Assembly (NCBI GenBank): GCA_933207985.1
Contig: OW240920.1
Coordinates: 125,263,184 to 125,327,183, forward strand
DNA length: 64,000 bases
From: Pelobates cultripes
Taxonomy: Eukaryota > Chordata > Amphibia > Anura > Pelobatidae
Direction of reading: 5' to 3'
The notes under the pieces were generated by a model that saw nothing but the letters and a program-made list of their open reading frames with translations, searched no databases and was not told the origin of the DNA. Positions 57,042 through 64,000 of the stretch are shown here, piece after piece (the first letter of the stretch is position 1; every line of letters begins with the position of its first letter). A program made the position numbers and the translations under genes.

Positions 57042-59275
57042 CTAAAGAGCAGAAAATAATTTCTAGTAGGTATATGTTACAATAAAGCACATTCTGGTGT
57101 TTATTATAAAGAAGAGAAACATACATGAACCAACATTTGATTGTAAGCTTTGTGTTCAGAAATCAAATAAAACATTTTTTGTTTTGGGCCCCTCCTTCAT
57201 TCTTCACAAAGGGATTAGTTAATGGGCCAAGCTAATTCATGGTTCTGGGGCCCCTGTTTAACCCCTGGGCCCTAGGGTCACGATTAATCCTGCTTTGACT
57301 CCACAACATGGATCCATTTCAAAGAAGATAATTTATTGAGTGCAAATTACTACAATCAGAGCAGAAAGAAAAGTATCTCTAAATATCCCCAAATGAATGC
57401 AGGGTGAATGGCTGTTGTTGGAAGTGAGAAGTTCTAACATATACATGTCTACTATAAAAAATGTATAAGAAGACTGGGATTGGTTGAGAAATGTTATTGA
57501 AAAAGTGAACACTGGAAACATTTGTAATCGTATCCTCAAAGACGAACACTCCACATGGAAATCCTCAAGAGGACCTCGGCTTGAGAAATTCGACAATTCA
57601 TTCCATTATAATTTAATTATACAGAAAACACAAGATGGTGAGATAAACTATTTAAAACTAACTTGTAGAGTAACCTTATGATTACGTGCTAGTAAAGCAC
57701 AAAACGTTGTTCCACCGTGCTTTCCCTTTTTTATCGGCCATCCTTATAATTAAATAATCTGTGAGATTTATTTGTGAATCGTTCCCCTTTGGGGCTCAGT
57801 CTACAGATTTGGGCAGTTTTCATTGTTCCAGACTTGTCTGCGCTCTCGTCCCCATGGGAAGCTGGCGTACCAAGAATGTAGGAACATGGCGGCATACTTC
57901 ATCGACGTATTGTTAACTTCATATCCTTGCAAAGTTAACTTATATTTTTGCTGTTACTGGGAAAATAATCAAAACCCAGGACTATGATGTAAACGGTCAA
58001 AAGATGGTATATTTTTCTAATTTTATGTAATTCTTTTTTACAATTATTTAATTTTAAAATACCTAACAATGATGATAAACTGAGCCTGCAGTGTTCTTTT
58101 AAGTACAATTCTTATACCGTTGTCATAGTATAATTATTATACAGGTTGGCTTCCAGTCTGGAAGACTACCAAATGCTTTTTGGAAAACTAGATAGATACT
58201 ATATATCATTTTCCATTGAACGACAAACAAAAATTGCATTGTGTTAAACAATTTGGCAGAGGATGAGAAAGAATCAGAAGGTCAGAATATTGAGAATTGA
58301 GTCATTATACTGTCATTTCGAGTCGATCAGGCAAGGAAATGTAATGTTATGGGGTAAGAACAATGTGCTGTAGTGGGTTTTTCAAACACAAATCATTTTA
58401 AAATGCACCCTCTTCAGTCATCTGTTCTACAATTTATTTTAATATTTAAACTAGAAAACTGGTCCTCTAAACACCACTGACACTGGCACTAGTATATTTT
58501 TTACATTTCACCATTTTCACAAAACTAACAGCAGGCTTAAAGTTTTTTCTTTTCTAAATAACACTTTGTTTTAATTAAAAAAAATTCTGTATGTCATATA
58601 TAATGTTGTCAAGGCACTGCCTGGCATATGTTGCAAATCACTTGGTATTCCATGATGCTTTGCACACAGAATGTGAACACATATACATATGTACATCATA
58701 GAGAGAAATGCCTGTCACCTTGTGTCTGCATGGAATTATGGGAAAAAAATGTGCTTGAGTGCATGCTTGCTGTGCATCATGGGAAAACGTAGACTGCAGT
58801 TGTCACCAACTCAAACATTTCTCCAGCCAGCACTAATTTCCTCAAAAGGCTGCTTTGTATTTGCCATTGTTTGTGGCCCATGCTGTGAAACCAAAATGAC
58901 TATAATTCAATACCGTTCTCCCAAAGATTAATGGTTCTTTATTGTGTGAGAAAGGAAATGTTAAGCAAACCATATAATGACAAATAATATGAATACGATG
59001 TACAAACTTATTCACGAAATATAAATTTGTCGTAAACTGAAACCAGCCGGGGACCCTTGTTTATTGCTAGATTGTTCAATAAAGGTTTAACTCTGAATGC
59101 AGGTGTGGTCAAGGGGACTCCTGGTACAATGAGATGGAGTTTGTTAGAGTGCCTAGAATGTCCCTTTAATTAATATTGAGGCCAGATTATCCAAAGCAGT
59201 GTAACACGGCTTGAGAAATACCTGATTTTTTTTAAACGTTCCATAAAGAAAGGCTGAATCTCTACCCATGTTCTT
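57042..59275. other. Upstream of the visible pdzd4 exons, no gene recognised
   Basis: Probably intron 1 of pdzd4. 57484-57681 has a 65-codon plus frame without recognisable similarity. The left portion of 59060-59175 ends in T2-like AGAATGTCCCTTTAA with no matched left end. The missing first exon was searched for by its expected initiator region and not seen. Confidence 0.5.
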
Positions 59276-59803
59276 AAAGGGTTACTTCAATCCTTTTGGA
59301 TGGGGGGGAACTATCTGATGAAAATGCTCTATTGGGCACCATGGAGAAGGTCTCCCACTCCGTTTGCCCTCCAACTTGCAAATAAAAGTTTTTACTCCTC
59401 TGGAATTGAGCACCGGGCGAAACCCCTGGCACTGATCTTCTGTGCCCCCTCTGACATCACTGGGGCCTTGCACAATCCAATCACATAGAAAAGCCTATGA
59501 TTGGTTCGTTTCGCTGGCTCAGAGAATGTGTGTGCACTCTGGGCTGCCGAGGTAAGGGGAGGGATTCAAAAATAAATACCGAGGGAGATAAAGGGATAGA
59601 CGTAGTAGATTTCTACGTCTGTTGTCAGTGTGACAACAGACATAACATATGCACAGAATTGACATTGTCAGCCTGGATCAGAGTTCTGGGCTATCAATGA
59701 CATGTGTTCTAGGGGTACAACTAGCTCCAACACACAATTACAAATATCATAGTAAGTGCAGTATTTCTCTGAAGTTGTCATTGTGGATGGAGTAACCTTT
59801 TGA
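59276..59803. mobile_element. Degenerate T2-like MITE
   Basis: Left TTAAAGGGTTACTTCAATCC and right GGATGGAGTAACCTTTTGAA are imperfect inverted ends. The right TTAA is degraded. The interior is unrelated to the other subfamilies. Confidence 0.55.
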
Positions 59804-61066
59804 AAATGTCAATCTTGTTTCTGAACCAGCCTATACAGCTCTTACATTTCTGCTACAATTGCCTGCCATATTGACCCCTATAGGCCAATTAGTTTGTTCT
59901 ACATAATGTGGCTAGCCAAATGGTTAACACTTGCGACACTAAGGGAAAGTAAGGCATTTGCCTGATGGGTGCTAGCGCTGACAGCAAGCCATAGAGATTA
60001 ACGGTCACCCGACGCTTGGTAAATAATTAAAATTTCTGACAAACTGAAGACTATATGACGAATGTTGGAAGAACCGAAAAAAAACAAACAAACTAAAAGA
60101 ATGACCGGAAAGAATGAAAAATGATTTCCATGCACAACTCTACTATATATACACCATAAAACATATGTAGTTTAAAAGTAAAATCTCCAGTGACAAGAAT
60201 ACATACCAGTGCCCTGCCAAACTGAGTTTGTGACTTGACCTAATTTACCTTTTCACATCCAGAATGACCTCATTTATATCGTGTGTATTGCAGGAAATCA
60301 AAAGCTGTCTATGACGGTGGTTCCCAAACCAGTCCACCAACAGTCCCGATTTTGTCAGTATCTCCATTCAAATAAAAAAGGGGAATACATAAATCCTGGA
60401 CTGTTGGTGGCCATGAGGATGCTGAGAAAGTGCAAAGACAGGAACGAAATTAGTCCAGGACCTCCTTGAAGGTTTGCTGAGACCCCCCTTCTAACATCCA
60501 ATCTTAGACATTCCAATACAGCTCAATGAGAAGTCTTTACAAGGCAGGTGGCTCTGGGTAATTGCTGCCTCTTGAATTTAGTTCCACTGATCTAACCAAA
60601 CCAGGAAGTAACAAGACAGGTTGTGTGATTGACAGCCGGGGGGTGTAACAAGAGTAATTTATAAAAGTGTCAATTTCTATTGAAATCAGCACTTTTAGCA
60701 AAATGAGAAAAAAAAAAAAAAACAGGACACACTCTTCACACTCTTCAAGAAGCTAAAATCCTTTAATGGGTCTTTAATATATGTGGTAAAGGTAAGAGCT
60801 TTGATAATGGTTTTGTTGCAGACAATCTTCAATGCCATAAGTTTGAATGCAAGATACCGTTCCAACATCTCAGTTGAGTATTGTGCTCTTTTTAACCATA
60901 TGCGTGATCCATCATTCAATGCTTTGTAAGGGGCTTAAAGGTAGATGTTACTACATGTTTTAATACATTACCTCATTAATGCATAATGATGCATTAAAAA
61001 GCAATAAAACTAAAAATATACCCCTAAATAATGATTGAAGGGTTTTAATCTACCTACTCTTTAAGA

Positions 61067-61106
<40 letters not shown>

Positions 61107-63570
61107 AAAACTTACATAATTTTAGTAAATTAAGTCTGAATTATAAAACTGAGGCTAAAAGAGCTGATTTGGGAAAAAAATTAAGTAAACGTCTCTAGTT
61201 ACTGTTTGGCTATTTGTAAATTTTACAAATCAGATTTAATCGCAAACTTAGTTAATAACCCTGTAAATCACCTTAACTAGATTTAATAACCAATAGTAAT
61301 TGTAGGGATTAAATAATAATGAATAAACAAACAGATGTTATAGTTATAATACATTATTCATGTACTTCATTTCATATTAGAAAATAATACGTCTTTGGGC
61401 CAAAATGGATAAGTGGGATAAAGGTTTACATTTGGATTAGTGATCAGGTCCAAAATGATGTAGTATTTTCATCTATATTTGCTGCAACTTTAGATTAGTA
61501 TTTTTATTTCCTTCAATTCAGCATTGAGCCAATAAGCCTCTTTAAATTCATTATACATTTTAGTCATTTTAAGGAAAAGGTCCATAATTTTTTTATTTAT
61601 TTTTTTAAGTCTTTTTGAATAGGTCCATAATCGTATTAGTTATCATTTTTCAAAATGAGCCTTGTGGCAACACTTAAATGCAATGTTACATTAATTTTAA
61701 ATCCACCTCTCAATGCGCTATATAACTTAAGGGGACATGTATCACTTTGAGATAACTGTCTTGTTCAAGAGCTTTAGCTTTGCATGAGACAGTTGCCTCA
61801 CTCTGCATGCTGAAAAAACAGGCAATTATGATATTTTTTTTCCATATTTACCTGGATATTTTTTTTTAAGCTGGTGCTATTGGAGCACGGGCCCAACCTG
61901 CTCTCCAAGTGCTCAGCCCCAGGGACCCATACCGTGGTTTGCAGTGTACCAGTGATGCATCTTGCAAACCTAACATCTCTCCCTGGGACATTTAACTCTC
62001 AAACCTCAGGCTGCTGTTCAGTAAATCAGGCTTAATGTATATGCCATCAACTACCAGACCACATTTTCCCTCACAGTATACAAACAGCTATAGTGTCATA
62101 CAGGAAAGCATTGGGCTGCTAGTGCTTATGCACTATGTGTATGTATATGAATGTGCGGGTGTGTAATTTCTGAAATAAAAAGGGGGCTAGAGGTGGTGCA
62201 GGGGTAAGGTTCCAAAATAAATTCCAAACCAAGGTATGCTTCTGCTTTGGGTAAAAACTATTGAACAGATATTAAAGTACTTAATAAAAAAGTTTTGTAC
62301 AATGCAACCTTCCACATGATGTCAGAAGGGGGAAAGAAACATAAAATTGGGTTAACTATAGGAGTGTTACTCTGTTTCTTGAGGCAGAGTAAAATCCCCC
62401 CCACGTTGAGAGACTGGATCAAGAGGGTGTCTGAAATACATGACTACAAGAGTTACAGTGCCACGTGTGGGGGATGGCTGCAATTACAAATGAATAGTGT
62501 CTTTTTGTGCAAAAAAACTCACAGAACTCTCTGTTGATGGTGTTAAACAAGTGGCACATGAGATATGGACTGATAGAGGATGCTGAACCTGGTAAGATAT
62601 AATGTATCCCAACAACTCCTATTTGTACGGTATAAACTCACTAAGTCAAATCCATTGATATTGTGGTCACAAGCCCCTACCCACACGCATACAGCGCTTG
62701 GCTAGCAAAACCCCTGTACAATCTCATAGTACCTTGCCAGCAGACATCCCAACACAGCTTCCTTCTTTAAATCAATAGAGAAAGAGCTCACAAAACCCTA
62801 TATATTAGTGGACCATGGGATAATTGCCCCCCTGTTTCCCTTGCCAACTCTCCCATGGCCACGTGGTTGTTTTGACTGACGTTCTGTCACCCGCCTCCGC
62901 CTCAAGCACTGATTAAAATGGCAGAGATGGCCCCCGTCCCCAGCTGAACATGAGCGAAAGAATAAAGTTCTGATAAGGCCACCATGTACATTGTGCTGCT
63001 TCCTAAAAACCTTCCAGTTTTACTGCCATGGTTTTATAATGTTCCTTTTTTCTCATTTCCTCTTTGTCCCCTTCCCTGATATTTAAGCAGTATATTCAAA
63101 CATATCTACACATTTATAACCGATCTATAACTTTGACGTTTACTCCCTTGTGAGTGCGGACTCCGCCAGATTGATAAATGAACCAGTCTCCTGACGCCAT
63201 TTTTGCCTATTGATCGGAATAGACAGTGCAAAGTATCCATAATTTTTTTTTTTGGATGTTTTATCTTTTCCTTATGTGATTGCACATTGTAAATTATGAA
63301 TTTTTGGGTTCATGTTATTTTGTATCCCATGGTATATGACTGCTTGTATAAGTCACTCTGTTTTTTTCAATAGACTTTGAAAGGTATTATTATATATAAA
63401 AAAAAATCGAGGTCATCTCTCCTCTTTCACAACACTTTAAACAAGAGTAGCATGGTTCAAAGCAGGGCCAGATCTTCACTGCCTCTGGGCTCCAGTTTCT
63501 AAGAATCCATTGAAGATAGCAGGCACCAAACTGCAAGACAGCTAACAAGGAAGGTAGATAATCATTTTAT
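59804..63570. other. Non-coding stretch, no gene recognised
   Basis: AT-rich DNA with a (TA)n run at 61070-61100, an A run at 60706-60722 and several T runs. No frame exceeds 80 codons. The text near 62640-63000 is less AT-rich but shows no domain. Confidence 0.5.
61066..61100. repeat. TA microsatellite
   Basis: Uninterrupted (TA)n followed by an A run. Confidence 0.95.
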
Positions 63571-63571
63571 T

Positions 63572-63615
63572 ATTCCTTATTTTATAACGCACCAACATAT
63601 TGCGCGCGGCAGTGG
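63572..63615 (-). mobile_element. L2-type 3' tail relic
   Basis: TTATAACGCACCAACATATT then GCGCGCGGCAGTG reads, in reverse complement, like the L2 tail (GCGCTGCGGAATATGTTGGCGC) with substitutions. No further L2 sequence follows clearly. Confidence 0.5.
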
Positions 63616-64000
63616 GGAAATTAAACACAGGTAGGGGTTGCTATCAGCACAATGTATAATTATACATATGAATTCAAAAGGAGAAGAGCTAGGACTAAGC
63701 TAATACACACACGCGGCTTTTGAGAGAGACATCAAGAGATAGAGATGGTGCTGGGATAGATTAGACGCACACTCCTGACTGTAAGAGAGGATCCATAGCA
63801 GAAATAATAAGCCTTTCTAGATATTAGAACATCAACTACAGAGTGTATATATATATATTTATAGGAGATGCTTAAGAGATATAAGCAGGGTTGGCACTAC
63901 TGTCGCCAACAATCTTAGTGCGAGCACATCATAAGACAAGCTTGCGCTATGTTCAGGGTACTAGGACCCTGCACCCTGAAATAGTGCTTCCTGCAGGGTC

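Noticed and set aside
57484..57681. 65-codon plus frame (NVIEKVNTGNICNRIL...)
   Set aside because: No family recognised, no splice or promoter support; left as unassigned.
57042..64000. First coding exon of pdzd4
   Set aside because: No minus-strand sequence resembling the expected short MGCNMC-type start with a GT donor was seen; not called.

Overview
This is a stretch of vertebrate nuclear genome, very probably from a frog or toad (anuran). It has one recognisable protein-coding gene with short exons, GT-AG introns and no operon structure. The rest is dense in transposable elements and satellites. The mix points to an amphibian: many TTAA-flanked T2/Kolobok-type MITEs beginning TTAAAGG, CR1 and L2 LINEs, two Tc1-superfamily elements, a hAT MITE and an Ngaro-like tyrosine-recombinase retrotransposon. 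The species assignment is inference from repeat content and was not tested by a search.

The gene is on the minus strand at 49048-57041. It is the 3' part of pdzd4 (PDZ domain-containing protein 4, LNX/PDZRN family). Seven coding exons with compatible phases encode 781 residues, ending in the class I PDZ ligand TTV. The first coding exon was not found and is probably beyond position 64000. Its introns hold two minisatellites and two foldback MITEs.

Layout. 1-14770: a tandemly repeated block (three units) of GA-rich minisatellite, a shared unique-looking segment, an L2 LINE (units 1 and 2 only), and a foldback MITE carrying a T2 MITE. A solo LTR interrupts unit 1 and an L1-like 3' tail interrupts unit 2. 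15590-17390: CA/CAGT microsatellite and a 29-bp minisatellite. 17.4-23.1 kb: T2 MITEs, a foldback element, a 193-bp local copy, and a hAT MITE with a perfect 8-bp target duplication. 23.5-25.8 kb: antisense CR1. 26.3-28.2 kb: a Tc1 relic and a large inverted repeat with satellite arms. 29092-35037: a decayed Ngaro-like element with split direct repeats, carrying a ~95-bp tandem array. 35.1-36.05 kb: a sense CR1. 37567-39128: a nearly intact DD37E Tc1/mariner element with one frameshift. 39639-41380: a second, decayed Tc1 element interrupted by a CR1 tail. 41.4-49 kb: MITEs, an old CR1 tail and unassigned DNA. 57-64 kb: mostly unassigned, probably intron 1 or upstream DNA of pdzd4.

I found no convincing new biological system. 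The items most worth a second look are the Ngaro-like element and its internal satellite, the one-frameshift DD37E transposon, and the tandem triplication, whose units record different insertion histories. Most long open frames in this window lie in minisatellites or dead transposons and are not genes.
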